Assembly (NCBI GenBank): GCA_036186865.1
Contig: AP025045.1
Location: 14,447,658-14,511,657, forward strand
Origin: Eustoma russellianum
Lineage: Eukaryota > Streptophyta > Magnoliopsida > Gentianales > Gentianaceae
DNA length: 64,000 nt
Direction of reading: 5' to 3'
Position 1 is the first letter of the stretch; every line of letters begins with the position of its first letter. Positions 42,868-56,600 of this stretch are shown one piece after another. The position numbers and the translations under genes were made by a program. The notes under the pieces were generated by a model that was not told the DNA's origin, did not search any database, and saw only the letters and a list, made by a program, of their open reading frames with translations.

Positions 42868-44800
42868 AAAAGAAAAAAATTCAAAATGTTTTGTGTATAC
42901 ATATTGGAATTGAGTCATTCAAAAGAAAGTTTGATCCTTGACTTGTCTAGTATTGAACTATAGAAAGAAATTTGAAGAAAGGATCGGGAATATTCTATTC
43001 TTGTACTCAAAACTATCCAAAGAACACCAAAATGGCCAAAACTTCCGAACTGCCTTAAATCGATACTACACATTTTGGAACATTTTTATGCATATTAGAC
43101 CATTAGGATTGCACTGTTTGATTGCATTCTTTGCCAAGTTTGACTAAGAATTGCCTGAAGCAACCCCTTAGTGATTATTTGGTTCAACCATACTACATCA
43201 TAATTGGTTCCGTGTATTATTTGAATCTTAGTTGTCCTAATCTTATTTTGAGTCATATACTACATTGCATTCTAATGCCATGTTGTGTTTACCTATATTT
43301 GAAGAGAAGAAGTTTGCATAAGCTGAATTGAAGACCACATTTTATTGCTTGATTTAATATTGTTTCTAACATAAGATCTTGAGAAAGAAACACAAAAAAA
43401 TAGTGGTAAAAGGCTTGTGTGTTATGAGATTAAAAGAAGGGAGGTAAAAGCCAACTGAGTGAATCCAAACACGAGTGTGGAAAGACACAAAAATCTTTTT
43501 TTGTATATAGTAACGTAATAAAATCTTTTCGTCTTTGTGTTAGTTTTCTTTTTCTTTTGTTTTGTGTCTTGTTTCATCTTGTATAGTTCGGTTGGCATGG
43601 ATGATAAAGTGATTAACACCATTTGCAAGAGCGAAGTGCTCCCAACGTGACTTTGAAGAGCTACAAGAGCATATGCATCACTTTGGTCTATCCAATGGCA
43701 TATGGGTAAGTGATTGGCTAAATGAAATTCCAAGGTATCAATCTTACTCTTAAGCTAGTCTAACTATGTATAAATATTATCATGAGTTATTAGATGGTTT
43801 GCATAAAGATTATAATGAAGAACTTGGGAGTTTGATTAAGCTTAGATTCTTTGTTGGTTTGATCAAGAAAATTGCTGAATGAATGCACAAGACAAGGATT
43901 CATAATCTTGATTATATGTTTTATCTTGCAAATCATTATGAAAAGAAGTTGACACGTGAAAGAAAAAAAACTTTACAAGAATCAAAACTTGAATGTTAAG
44001 AAACGAATGTACATTTTAAATTCTTACTTGAATGATGATCAAGCATTGCATGTTGAAAAAGAAGTCCGCAATGATTCACGTTGCATGGAATTTCTAGTGA
44101 TATTTCTATGTACATTCATGATTTGAATTATAATAAAATGCATGAGGCTAATCATGAATTGCAAAATGCCCTTGAAATGCAAGAAAGAGATAATGATATA
44201 CATTTGATTGAATCTAATGTACAATAGAACGTTAATTTTGAAATGCAGGAGAAAGGTGATGATCATGATGTGTATGCTACTGAAATTGCCGAAAATTACA
44301 CAAATGAATTACATGAAACCACGAAAAAGTTATGTGAAGAATGTGTTGAGAGTTTGCATGATCAAATGTCCACTATCAAACTTGAGAATGAAAAGGAATC
44401 TGAATTTGTGGGTAAAGATGAAGGACACAAGAATGATATAAATGTGTTTAAAGTTTTATTGCATAATACTTTATCATCTTTATTTGCATATGAATTACTA
44501 TTGTTTTATGTTCAAAAGGTTCAAGTAGAAAACAACAATGACATATTGTTTGCGTCTATCTCCACATATTCTTTTCATATCAAAACTACATAATTTTTTT
44601 TTTGAAATCTCATTCTTTTACTTAAGGCTTTTTCGTTCTTCTCTGATTCGCACAAAACTGCCGCAAAAAGATGTTCTTCCTGTTATCTATGAGAATGTGT
44701 CTGTCGGAGGAAGAGAGTCACGATAGGGAAGTGACGAAGAGCAAGGCAGAAAAAAGCATATGCTAAATATTCGGAGATGTGTGATAATAAATTTTGACAA
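42868..44800 (+). other. Unclassified sequence between element B and LINE
   Basis: AT-rich, about 1.9 kb, with broken coding-like stretches on the plus strand in 43780-44590 (for example ORF 44243-44593, rich in Glu, Asn and Lys). I recognise no domain. It could be a decayed retrotransposon gag region or a dead gene; it joins 24928 on one side and 62583 on the other once B and the LINE are removed. Confidence 0.35.
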
Positions 44801-44814
44801 ATTCATGTCCTGGT
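44801..44814. repeat. LINE target-site duplication, left copy
   Basis: ATTCATGTCCTGGT, 13 of 14 identical to 62569-62582; the mismatch is T against C in a CpG. Confidence 0.85.
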
Positions 44815-44871
44815 AGAAAAAAGAAACAGACTGTAATGTAAATTTAAAAAATGGGTGTAGAGAATTCTCTC

Positions 44872-44893
44872 CTCCTTCTCTATAGAGAAGGAG
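44872..44893. repeat. Perfect 22-bp palindrome in LINE leader
   Basis: CTCCTTCTCTA followed directly by its reverse complement TAGAGAAGGAG. It lies in the LINE 5' leader, 57 bases after the insertion point. Confidence 0.8.
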
Positions 44894-44997
44894 CATTTCC
44901 CTATTTTTCACAAGAGACCAAAATTTGCTACTTCATTTGCTACAATTTATTTCAATCATCAGCTTTACTTTTGTTTACTCAAAGAGATGCTCCATGG

Positions 44998-45223
44998 TTA
45001 TCTTTTGAATGAAACTTTCTAAAGGTAGGATTAATGCCACCACCAAGAAGAAATCAGACTCATCTAGGCCGAATTCTAGCCAGCATGGTAAGAAACACAA
45101 GAAAGGGAAGTTATCTTTTGAATGAAACTTTCTAAAGGTAGGATTAATGCCACCACCAAGAAGAAATCAGACTCATCTAGGCCGAATTCTAGCCAGCATG
45201 GTAAGAAACACAAGAAAGGGAAG
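44998..45223 (+). repeat. Perfect 113-bp tandem duplication
   Basis: 44998-45110 is repeated exactly at 45111-45223. It spans the last bases of the LINE leader and the ORF1 start, so the start codon context is present twice. Confidence 0.93.
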
Positions 45224-46900
45224 AATAAGAAGAACAAATGCACACTCATTCCGGATTCCCCAAGTGATTCTATTGAAGTCGAGAAAGATGATTCTTTCTC
45301 TTTTGATGTAGAAGAAGTTTCTTCTAGCAAGGAAGGAAATACAAAGGACAATGAGATGAATGCAATCATTAGAACCTCAAGCAAGGTGAAGATGAGAATG
45401 GAAATGAAAAAGATGGTCCTAATGAGGTTGAAGATAAAAGAGCTACTCATGGAGGAGAAGCAAGCACGATGAAGAATAGGAAGCAAATAGAAAATGAGGC
45501 TTCCATGGATAGCTCATCAAGTGGGTCAACATATGAGGCTTCATCAAGAGATAGAACCTTCAAATGAAGCTTCAAATCTTCAAAAAATGGAGGAGAGAGC
45601 AAGCTGACTAGGGGAAAAGGAGTTAGTTGGCATGTCAACACCACTCTTACAAAAGGAAGAGAGAGAGTGCAAGAAAGTTACACTTTCAAATTCAAACTTG
45701 GAGCAAGAGAGAGAGGGATGCCATGTAGATAAATTAATGTCAACTAGGGGCCCATTACAACAAAAGAAAATTCAACCCCAAACTTCCCAACTCCAACTCA
45801 GCCAGCAACCGGGTGTTGTCCAATCCACTAAACCGATCGCACCACAAATGACCACTCTACCAATTGGTGAAAAAGGTAACACTTCACTTGAGAAACCTTG
45901 GACTGCCTTATTTCACACAATTAGGAACGCCGAAAATTGTATCAAGCTCAACCATATGCACACCAAAAAAACCGGAATTGTCAAGTTGGAGGTTGGTATG
46001 TTAGGCAAGATGTGGAATTAGAAAATTATTTGGTTGGATTTCTCATTGGTAGATTCACCGGTAGACAAGCAATACTCGATTTAATTCGAACTTGGAAGAA
46101 AAAAGTAAAGGTCGAATTTCATGAATCCGAATAGATAATCTTTAAGTTTGAGAATGATCAAGACCTTGTGAGTGTTTTGAAAGGTGGCCCATGTCTTTGG
46201 TCGACCATTGTTGCTAAAGAAATTGCCTCCTTTTTTTACATTCGGAGAAATAAAAATGACGACGATGCCGATGCGGGTAAAATTCTCAAATTTACCACTT
46301 GAGCTTTGAAAAGAAGAGTTTCTATCTCCGATATGTAGTAAAATTGGGACACCTTTGATGCTTGATCAACTCACGTCCAAGAGAGCCACTTGGAACTTTG
46401 CTAGGGCCTTAATCGAGATTGACTTGGAGGAGGAACAACGTGATAGCATTGAATTGCAATTGTACAATGGCGTTACTTTAGCCTAAAAGGTAGTGCATGA
46501 GAAAAGGCCACTTTATTGCCGGAAGTGTAATCTAGTGGGCACAACAACATGACATGTCGGGCCAAAGATCAAATTGGAGGAAAGGGGCATCGAAATGGAA
46601 AATTTGGGACCAAAAATCAAGCCTACACCAACACAAGGGAGGAAGCGACCGCAACATAACCAAGAAGAATGTCACATTCAAAAGTCCAAAAAAATGCTTC
46701 TACGAGAAAGAAAAGGAAATGCATTGAAGAGGATGAAGGATTCTAATAAAATATGGAAGAAGAAAGAGGGCATCCGAGACGACAAAAAGAAACACAAGAA
46801 GAGAATGAAAAGATACAAGACGATGCCACAAATCCAAAGTGAAAATATGGAACATAGAGATCAATTGGTATGTTCACCTAGCGTCACGGGATATGTTCAA
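45122..46900 (+). pseudogene. LINE ORF1: DUF4283-like and zinc knuckle (broken)
   Basis: Nucleic-acid-binding first ORF of plant L1 elements. The open N-terminal part (45122-45472) is Lys/Ser-rich and basic. A DUF4283-like segment follows in pieces (about 45890-46290): PWTALF, LENYLVGFLIGRFTGRQAILDL and LVSVLKGGPCLW. A CCHC knuckle (CRKCN, then a frameshift) is near 46515-46560, and a Lys-rich tail lies at 46574-46900. Several stops and frameshifts throughout. An equivalent ATG also occurs at 45009 in the first copy of the tandem duplication. Confidence 0.8.
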
Positions 46901-47139
46901 GTCTTGAAAAACTTGCATAAGTCTCCTCAAGGAGCAAAGGATAATGCCATCAAGGATCCAATAAGTCGCCCAACATGTAAGCAACTTGCTCTTGTACCTA
47001 ATACTCTTCATGCTACTTCCGTTTCTAAAGATTATCATGTTGACAGAATTGCGAAATTAGGCGCAAATGGCATGCACCCTTGCCTAGTAAAAACGGAGAA
47101 GGAAAACAAGACATTGGCTTGGAAATGGATAAAAGCAGC

Positions 47140-49038
47140 CAACCGACTAAAAGAAACGTGCATTTTGGAACATGAGGGGATGCAACAACTCCTAAAGCAA
47201 AATGGTTTGCTTAATTTTGTTAATAAACTAAGCACAGACGTTATAGGCATTTTGAAAACTAAAATAAAAACAAACGGTAGATGCACCTTGGGCCATAATG
47301 GGTGATTTTAATTGTGTCCTAAGCGAGGAAGAGAAAGAAGGAGGAAGCGAGTTGACTCGTTATCACCTGTAAGATCAATTAAATTGCTTCCTCCAATGTG
47401 GTTTAGTTGAGCACACTTACACATGAGCTTTACACACTTGGGATAATGGCACTATAAGTCACAATTAGATAGAATCATGATCAATGGACTCTTCCTAGAG
47501 AAATTCCCCAAGCTAAGGCTCATTTTGATGTTTCCAGATGCCTATCAGACCCTCACCAGGAACCCTAAGTCTTGACAATGAGAGCACTGATAGGTATGGA
47601 TCGTTCAAATTCTTCAACATGTGGACATCTCACGAGACTTACCTTCCCCTAGTCGCCCAAGTTTGGAGTAGACAGTACAATGGCACGTCACGATACGTCT
47701 TGTGTAGAAAACTTAAGGCTTTAAAAGGATACTTAGGAGCTAAGCAAGAAGGCATTCTCGCACATTTCCTCTAGGATAGAAAGGGCGGTTCAGGAGTTAG
47801 AAAATTTTTAATCATCCGAGGAGACTTAGGGAACATACATTGGAAGATGCAAATGGGATCTAAGAAGAATGCCGCTCTTCAACTGATGGAGTCTATATTT
47901 TGCCCAAGTGGCCAAAGGGAACTACATCCACCTTAGTGACAAAAACTCCAAATTCTTTCATTTCATCATAAGAAGAAATAAGGCTAGAAACTACATTGCT
48001 TTAGTCTAGTTACCGAATGGAGCCATGACCACATCATCTCAAGAAGTAGGTGAACAATTTGTGGAATACTACACAAGACTACTAGGTAACCATCACGAAA
48101 CGCAGGACATAAGTCAATCAGTTTTAGAACTTGGACCTAAACTGTCTCTTGCTAGCACGGATAGGTTAATACAGAATACCTAACCACATGAAATCAAGGA
48201 AGCCATATTTAGTATTGGTAAGGATAAATCTCTTGGCCCGACGGATACTCTTCGCACTTTTTCGTCACTTCTTGGAACATTGTAGGGCCTCTAGTGGTAG
48301 AGGCTCTCTTGGAATTCTTCCAAAATAGACTACTCCCGAAACAACTGAATCACGACCTGATTGCTTTAATACCCAAATCAAACCACGTCATTAAGGTAGA
48401 GGACTACACACCAATATCCTGTTGTAACGTTATATACAAAGGAATCTCCAAAATCCTAGCCAACAGACTAGCCCCGGTTATGACTGAATTTATGGATCAA
48501 GCCCAATCTGGTTTCTTGAAGGATAGATCAATGACTAAAAACATCTTCCTTGTTAAAGATCTAATAAGGGAGTATGGAAGGAAAAGAACATCACTGAAGA
48601 GTATGATGAAAGTAGACATTAGGAAGGCGTTTGACTCGATAAGTTTGAATTTCCTTAAGTCTATGCTCATTGGATTGGCCTTCCCTCATTTGTTTATTGA
48701 TTGGGTTATAAAGTGTGTCACTACACCTACATACTCAGTCTCGATCAATGGTAATATCTACGGCTTCTTCAAGGGTAAGCGAGGTTTGGGTCAAGGAGAC
48801 CCCCTTTCTCCATTCCTCTTCGTGATTGGCATGTAATATATATCTCGGCTATTCAGGCACATACACTTAGACCATGACTTTGTCTTCCACCAAAAGTGCA
48901 AGGAATAGAGCATTACACACCTCTGGTTTGCAGACGACCTTATCATCTTTTGTAAAGGAGATTCCATCTCACTGGAAAAAGGTATGGATAAGGTCACTAA
49001 GTTTGGTCAGTGCTCTGGATTACTCGCCAACTTGAACG
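47140..49038 (+). pseudogene. LINE ORF2, first part: endonuclease remnant and RT (broken)
   Basis: The WNMRG endonuclease start is recognisable near 47165 (split by a frameshift), followed by LLNFVNKLSTDVIGILKTKI. The sequence then jumps to the WAIMGDFNCVLS block at about 47293, so an internal stretch of the endonuclease is deleted. RT runs from about 48240: LIALIPKSNH, ISCCNVIYKGISKILANRL, QSGFLKDRS, DIRKAFDS and GLGQGDPLSPFLF in an open stretch to 48836, a TAA, then FADD at 48927-48938. It is interrupted at 49038 by element D. Confidence 0.88.
49034..49038. repeat. Target-site copy GAACG left of element D
   Basis: Right copy at 59727-59731 reads GAACA; one change at a CpG position. Confidence 0.75.
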
Positions 49039-51844
49039 TGTTGAGAAAAAGAGTTTGAGTGATTCACAAAATGCATGATTTAAATAACGTGTGTTAAAGA
49101 AATGCATGACACAATTTATTACTTGACACGTTTTTACGACAAACTTGCCTTATATACTTTATGTATAATGTTGCCATACTAATAAGCCATGAAGCTTTAA
49201 AGCTTACATCAAATAAAAAACATTTGTTGTGTTTAAACTATTTTCAAGTGCCACAATTAATGAACTAAACTAGTTCATTAAGTGAAGTAATTAGTTAAAT
49301 GAACTAAGTAGTTCATTAAATGGAGATATATTTGGAGAAGACATGATGGCAACAAACATTGAAATGGAAAGACTCCTCTCCTTATTATTCACACGTTATA
49401 TATATATGTATTATATATATTCAGATTTTTTTAAAGGGCACAATACACATATATTCCGACGTACTACCGACACGTTACATATATTACGAACGTATGTCAA
49501 CGTCACACCACTATACTTACCTCATATTTATGAGAATATTCAGGTCTTATATTATATGATATAAGTCACGGTGATGAGAAAATTATTACTACACGTTACA
49601 AGGTTTTAAACAAAAAATTGTCGTATCGGGTGACAACCGAAACTTCGCCAACATGTCACATCCTTGCCATATATAGATGGCCAGCCCCTACACTTCAAAA
49701 CTGGAAAACAAATTCGTGGCTAACATGGTACACTCAGCCATAAAATCATTCCATATTGGCACACACAAATCACCCCTAATTAAGGCCAAATTGTAGAGAT
49801 TCCAAATTCACTTTTTAAGCACATGTGGGCGCCAACTTTAATCAGCCATTAGATCTGAATATTCAAGTTATTTTATGTATATTATGTGGTACATAATATA
49901 TATAACATGTGCAAAAAGTTTGAATTTCATCGGAGAAAATTCACGTAATCGACAAAAGTCGAAAATTCGGTTTTCTACGAACATAACACATGAAACGTTT
50001 TTGACATAACATGTAGCATGTATCTAGACACTTTTTACATATTCAATAGATATTAAAATGTTCTAGAATATTCAAAATAGGGTTGATTGGAATATACCAT
50101 ACATGTGTAATTATTGTGCACTATTTTACAAAGTTTACAAAAATAAAATTCAACACATGTTGGAGACTATGTACACGCCTAATGCAGCCTTGGTGGAGCT
50201 TATGTGGAGCTTAGTTGGCATGTCAATTGGTGGAGAATAAGCCACACAAGGTTAGAGACATAATGGAGGAAGCTACACAAGGTAACATTTAAAACTTTCT
50301 AGCAGATATAACACATGCTGAAAATTTAGCATGTGAGACATTATGGTGGGCGATTTTTGTGTCTTAAAGTTGATCAATTTGTATCTCAAAATTCAAGGGA
50401 TTGATGTGCAGTAGTATGGAAACATTTTAAAATCTTGAGAATATAGCACATGCTGAAAATTCAGCATGCGAGACTATAGTTGGCCGAATTTGTGGTCTTC
50501 AATGGTGATCAAAATTGCTTCCAAATTTGAGGGGATTGATTATAGAATATTTGGCAATATTTTGAATTTCATTTGGCATATGTTTTTCATTTTATTCTCA
50601 GATTTTTTCAGCTACTAAGTAATGACAAAACTCATCCAATCAAGGAGTGCCAAGTAAGCAAGGCCAAGACAATCATCCAATCAAGTTGTGCCAAGTAAGC
50701 AAGATGGTGTCATATCTATACAAGGCATTCTTCCAAGGACATAAAAGAGAATTCTCAAGGTGAAGAAATTCCCTAGGGGGCGGCCAAGTCTTGATAAAAG
50801 GAAGAGAAGAGAGTCACTCAAAAGCAAGACAAGTCTCATAATTTCCAAAGTGCAAAAAGACTCTATATTCTCTTCTTCTACATTTCTTTCTTCTCCTTCT
50901 CCTCTCAAGCCTATTGTACCTATATTCAAACATATTGAATAAGATTTGTTCATACCACCATACATGCATCATTGCTGTAAAAGGTTGATCAAGGTGTGAT
51001 CAAACCTTCATCCGTTTGGTGGTGGTGTTCGTGATCATTGTGATTGCTTGTAGCATTTGTAAAGGGTTGGAGTTGGTGTGTAACTCCAGAAACCCTTATG
51101 GTAAGGTGTTAATTTTGTTTAGTGATAACCGAGGACGGTGTCCTCGAAGACTGGAGTGGTTGATTTAATCGAACCAGTATAAAATTCCTTGTGTTCTTTA
51201 CTTTACTGCACAGTACTTTCAGTATCCAGCATTCTGCATCCATTCCGTCGCAATCTTAAAAATAGAAAAAAAATTTCAAAAATTGTAAAATTTTTCAGAA
51301 ACATAGCCATACGTCTTAAGTTTCAACCCATTTGGACAAGTATAAATCAATCAAACGTTAATAGTTCTAAGACTAGTGCAGTCTGATTTTTAGACTTGCA
51401 AAGGTTGAGGAGCAAAACATATTTGACCTACTTCCCAAAGGAAGATTTCAAAAATGTTTCAACACATTAAAATAAAAATCTTAAGGGGTTTGTCATTAAA
51501 GTTTCAAACCATTTCGAGTTACGGATTAATTGGAATAAATTTTTCAAATGAGACTACTGTTTATGGCAGATTTGTGCAATCTGACCACAAACAATTGTTT
51601 GAAGAGTTAGAGGTTGAATTTTGATCCGAAATTTTTAGGGGATACTCAAAACATATGATAGTAGAATCTCTCCAAATTTCAGAATTTTTGAAGATCTGTA
51701 ACCTAGTTTTTCAAACATTTCAATTCAGGATCTAAAAACAGAAATTGTTTTCCGAAGTTGGGTTTGGGTTAAAATATTTTAAAAACCAAATTTTTCGCAC
51801 CCACTATTCGATTCCCCTTCTAGTGGTGCCTTACAGGTCTTTCA
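49039..51844 (+). repeat. 5' LTR of element D
   Basis: TGTTGAG to TTTCA. Shares with A and C the block near 51143-51205 (GACTGGAGTGG, GAACCAGTATAAAATTC) and the end CACTATTCGATTCCCCTTCTAGTGGTG-like terminal region (about 51802-51830). Confidence 0.93.
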
Positions 51845-51846
51845 AG

Positions 51847-51858
51847 TGGTATCAGAGC
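51847..51858 (+). other. Primer-binding site of element D
   Basis: TGGTATCAGAGC two bases after the LTR; iMet type. Confidence 0.92.
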
Positions 51859-51900
51859 GCTGACACACTCACAACAGGGAGATCCAACGATCTAAGTGAG

Positions 51901-53580
51901 ATGGCAAGCACTAGCTTCAAAAACCGAACAAGAAGGTATGTCAAGTCAAAGGCCTCCTCTTTTTGATGGTGAGTCCTTTATCTAATGGAAACATAGAATG
52001 AAACTCTTTCTTATGGCTATTGATATTGATATATGGTCTATTATAGAAGACGGTCCATTCGTTCCCTCTAAATTATCTACTATAGATGGTGTCATGCTAG
52101 AGGTTGTAAAAACCAAAACAAGAATACACTAGTGATGATGTGGAGAATTCTTGAGATGAAACATGAAGGGACTAGCCAAGTAAATGAGTCTAAGATTAAT
52201 ATGCTTATGTCCACACTTGAGTCTTTCAAATTATTGCCAAATGAGTCTATTGTTGATATGGATTTACGATTGACTAACATTTATAATTCTCTTGAGTCTT
52301 TTGGCAAAGCTTTCTCTATGCATGAAAAAGTCCAAAAGGTATTAAGAAGCCTTCCATCCGAATGGGACCCTAAAGTCACATCAATTGAGGAAAGTAAAGA
52401 AACGAAGTCAATAAAAATGGAGGAACTAATCGAATCGCTAAAGGTATATAAAAACAAACTTACATTAAGAAAATCGGAATCAACGTCAAAACTATGTAAG
52501 GCTATTGCTTTTAAATCAAATGAATACGTCTTTACTTCTTCCGATCACATAGATGATAGTGATTCCGAATTAGACAATGATGATCTAATACTATTGGCTA
52601 AAGGTTTGAGAAAATTATGAGAAAGTCATTTAAAAACAAACCTAAGGCTACTTTGACTAAAAGAAATAAAAATAAAACTAATGACAAGGACGTAAAGTGC
52701 TATGAATGCGGAAAACTTGGACATTTGTCATATGACTACCCTAACAAGGAGAAACAAACAAACAAACACCTTGACAAGGGTCGGACCAAAACTAGACTCG
52801 TCTCAGAACCTAAACAAAGGAGAAGAGCTCTCAAGGCCTCCACTTGGAGTGATACATCCGACTCAGAAATTGATACCGAAGAAGAGACGACACAAGTATT
52901 CTTTGTATCCAAAGCATCAAACGAGGTATCTTCTGATTATGACTCTGATTCCGAACCTTCATATGATGATCTATTTAGTCAATATTTAGAATTGCATAAA
53001 TTTACAAAGACTCTTGCAAAAGAAAAGAAACGATTAATTGAAGACAAGAAGTTGTTAGAATCTTCTGACACGAACCTTGTTTCTTAATTAAACGATTCAA
53101 AAGAAGAGTCATCTTGCATCATCAATGCATTGAAATTAGAGATCTCCTCATTAACAACATAAAATAATGAAATAAAACCCGAGATCTCAAATTTGAAATC
53201 AAGGAATACGGATTTAGAAAAAATGGTGAAACAATGGCGCCTAAGAAGACGCCTAGATCCCCTCTCCCTTCATCTCATCACGCTTCTTCTTCATATCATA
53301 CAAGATATAATTATGTGCCGTATAGATATGAGAAGAAACCATTAATGGATACACGACATTCATTCCAGCATCTAGATCATGCACTATGCACACAAACACA
53401 AGAACATATAAAAAACGACAACCATACAACATGCATAAGGGAATACTCGGCCAAAGGCCAAATATATTCTCACCTCATGTCTACTATGTTGCTTCTTTAT
53501 CTACATTCTCACCATTTGCTAGACTGAGAAAGATCACCCAAGTATGGGTACCGAAAGGTACTTTTACAAAGAGGTGAATA
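51901..53580 (+). pseudogene. gag: Gag of element D (broken)
   Basis: Starts ATGGCAAGCACTAGC at 51901 like C's Gag. Frameshift within the first 25 codons; compared with C about 90 bases are missing near 52105-52135; stop at 52618-52620, directly overlapped by the next open stretch. Knuckle CYECGKLGHLSYDY near 52700-52740 has its last Cys replaced by Tyr, so zinc binding is probably lost. The coiled-coil part (52980-53230) has further stops and deletions. Confidence 0.88.
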
Positions 53581-53592
53581 ACTAACTCGTAA

Positions 53593-53614
53593 GGACCCAA
53601 AATAAAAGGGTGCC
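53593..53614 (+). promoter_or_regulatory. Hairpin between gag and pol of element D
   Basis: GGACCC, nine-base loop, GGGTGCC with a bulged G. Third instance of the A and C hairpin; the bulged base is A in those two. Confidence 0.5.
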
Positions 53615-53639
53615 TAAATCGTTGTTGTACATTGTAGAG

Positions 53640-56600
53640 AACCAACACATCTGAAGGCACATTAATCAAGTGGTTCCTTGACAGTGGTTACTCGAGGCAC
53701 ATGACGGGTGACCCGAGCTTGTTCTCAAAGTTGAAGAAGGTTACAAAAGGTGGATCCGTGACCTTTGGAGACAACAATGAAGGAAGAATCATTGGAAAAG
53801 GTACAATCGGAAGCCCAAGTACTCTTCAAATCTCCAACGTCTTCCTGGTAAGTAATCTATCCTATAATCTACTTAGCATCTCACAATTTATTGATAACGG
53901 CTTTGACGTGTGTTTCACTCATCCATATTGCAGCATAATAAATAAAAATGGAGAAACAGTATTAAAAGGAAAAAGGGAAGGAAATATTTTACGCTTTCTA
54001 TGGATGACATGTTAGACGCTAAGTTTATGTCAAATGAAGCTAACATTAATTTGTGGCATAGGCGATTAGGACACATTGGCATCTCTACGCTTGAAAAACT
54101 TGAACGAAAGAACCTAATACGAGGATTGCCTAAACTTGATTTAGACAACTTTCAGTTGTGTGAACCTTGTATTAAAGGCAAACAAACGCATGAGTCACTT
54201 AAACCCAAAAATGAAATTAGCATGTCTAGAGTTTTAAAATTACTACACATTTATTTGTTTGGTCCTAGTCGTACTAAGAGTCTTGGTGGACGCCATTATG
54301 CATGTGTTATCGTTGATGATTTTTCTCTCTATACATGGACTTTATTTCTTGCAAATAAAGATGATAGTGCCATTGAAATTGCGAAACTAATAAAACAACT
54401 TGAAAATGAATATGGTTTGAATGTGAAAAAGATTAGAAGCGATAGAGGCGGTGAATTTAAAAACAAGGACATGATTGTGTTTTGCGAAGAAAAAGGAATT
54501 AAACACGAGTTTTCACCACCTAGAACACCACAATTAAATAGAGTAGTAGAAAGGAAGAATAGGACACTACAAGAAATTGCTAGAACCATGTTGTGTGAAA
54601 ATAAGTTGCTTAGATTTCTGTGGGCAGAAGCCGTAAATTGTGCATGCTAATAGTTTGTCAATTAGAAAGAAAATAAATAAAACTCCTTATGAAATAGTAA
54701 ATGATCGCATGCCTAAAATTGATTACTTTCGTGCGTTTGGTTGTAAATGCTTTATTTTGGATACAAAAGATAATTTAGATAAATTTGAATCTAAATCAAT
54801 TGAATGCATTTTTGTTGGATATTCTGTGAATTCTAAAGCATATAGATGTTATGATCCCATCACTTGACAAATTTTAGAATCTATTCATGTGAAGTTTAAT
54901 GAATTTGGCGAGGTTGAAAAAGATAAGAAATATGACGATGATTTTTGAACTAAAGCCCGTGTTAGATGATATGGAAGAAAGTGTCGTGCATGATGAATCC
55001 AACACACCAGAAATGCATGGTCGCTTAGAAATGCATGAAAACTTAGAGAATAATCAACCAAGATGGTATAGGAATCACCCACATGACCTTATCATAGGCG
55101 ATATAACTCAAGGTGTCCGACCACGTAGAAGAATAACTTCGGATGAAATAAACCAATTTCATGCTATGATATCCGAAATTGAACCTAAGAACGTTTTTGA
55201 TGCTTTGAGTGATTCTTTTTGGATTGATACTATGCATGATGAATTAAATCAATTCGTAAGAAATGATGTATGAGATTTAGTGCCACGACCACAAGATAAG
55301 ACAATAATAGGCACAAAGTGGGTGTTTAGAAATAAAATGAATGAAGAAGGTAAAGTTGTTTGAAACAAGGCGAGACTTGTAGCACAATGATATAATCAAG
55401 AAGAAGGAATAGACTACGACAGAACATTTGCACCAGTAGCACGTTTAGAAGCCATACGACTATTACTTGCTATTGCTCGCATGAAATTTTTTTAACTCTA
55501 TCAAATTGACATAAAAAGTGCATTTTTAAAATGGCTTTATACAAGAAGAAGTATACGTGAAGCAACCACCCAGTTTTGAAGATTTGAAATACCCTGATCA
55601 TGTGTACAAATTAAAGAAGGCACTATATGGTTTAAAGCAAGCACCTAGGGCTTGGTATGATTGTTTTGCTACTTTTTTTTAGAAAATGGATTTAAAAGAG
55701 GCACCATAGATAGCACCTTATTCTTGAAACAAGATAAGTCGGATTTACTAATCATTCAAATTTATGTTGATGACATCATTTTTGGATCTACATCTCATAA
55801 ACTTGTTGAAGAATTTGAAATTTGCATGAAATCCGAGTTTGAAATGTCTATGGTTGGTGAATTGAATTACTTTCTTGGCTTGCAAATTAAACAAACTAGT
55901 AAAGGTATTCACATAAGTCAAGTTAAATATATGAATGACATGATTAAACCATCCCCCACCCCTATGATTGTCACTACTAAACTAGATAAAGATGAAAATG
56001 GAAAAGACTTTGATAATGCTTTATATAGGTTTATGATTGGTTCTTTGCTTTATCTTACCGCAAGTAGACCCGATATCATGTTTAGTGTACGTGTGTGTGC
56101 ATGTTTTCAAAGCCAACCTAAAGTGTCTCACTATAATACTGTGAAAAAAATATTTCGATACATTAAGCACACCCCCATTTTAGCAATTTGGTATGATAAA
56201 AATTATGAATTTGACTTGCATGCTTATACTGACGCGGATTATGGTGGATGTAAAATAGATAGAAAAAGCACAAGTGGCACTTGTCAATTTATAGGAAATT
56301 CATTAATTTCTTGGTTTTCGAAAAAGCAAGCAAGTGTGGCATTATCTACTACCGAAGTTGAATACATGGCACTTAGTCTTTGTTGCACACAACTACTATG
56401 GTTAAAACAACAAGTTCTGATTTTGGAATCATGGTAAATCGTATTCCAATTTATCGTGATAGTATGAGTGCTATAAACTTGTCTAAGAACCCCGTACTAC
56501 ACTCTAAAGCAAAGCACATAGAAGTACGATATCACTTTCTTCGTGATCACGTGAATAATGGTGATAGTGTTATAGATCATTTACGCACTGAAGCACAAGT

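Noticed and set aside
45076..45486. 136-codon minus-strand ORF with hydrophobic Phe/Leu-rich sequence
   Set aside because: Antisense of the Lys/Glu/Ser-rich LINE ORF1; such codons read as Phe/Leu/Ser on the other strand.
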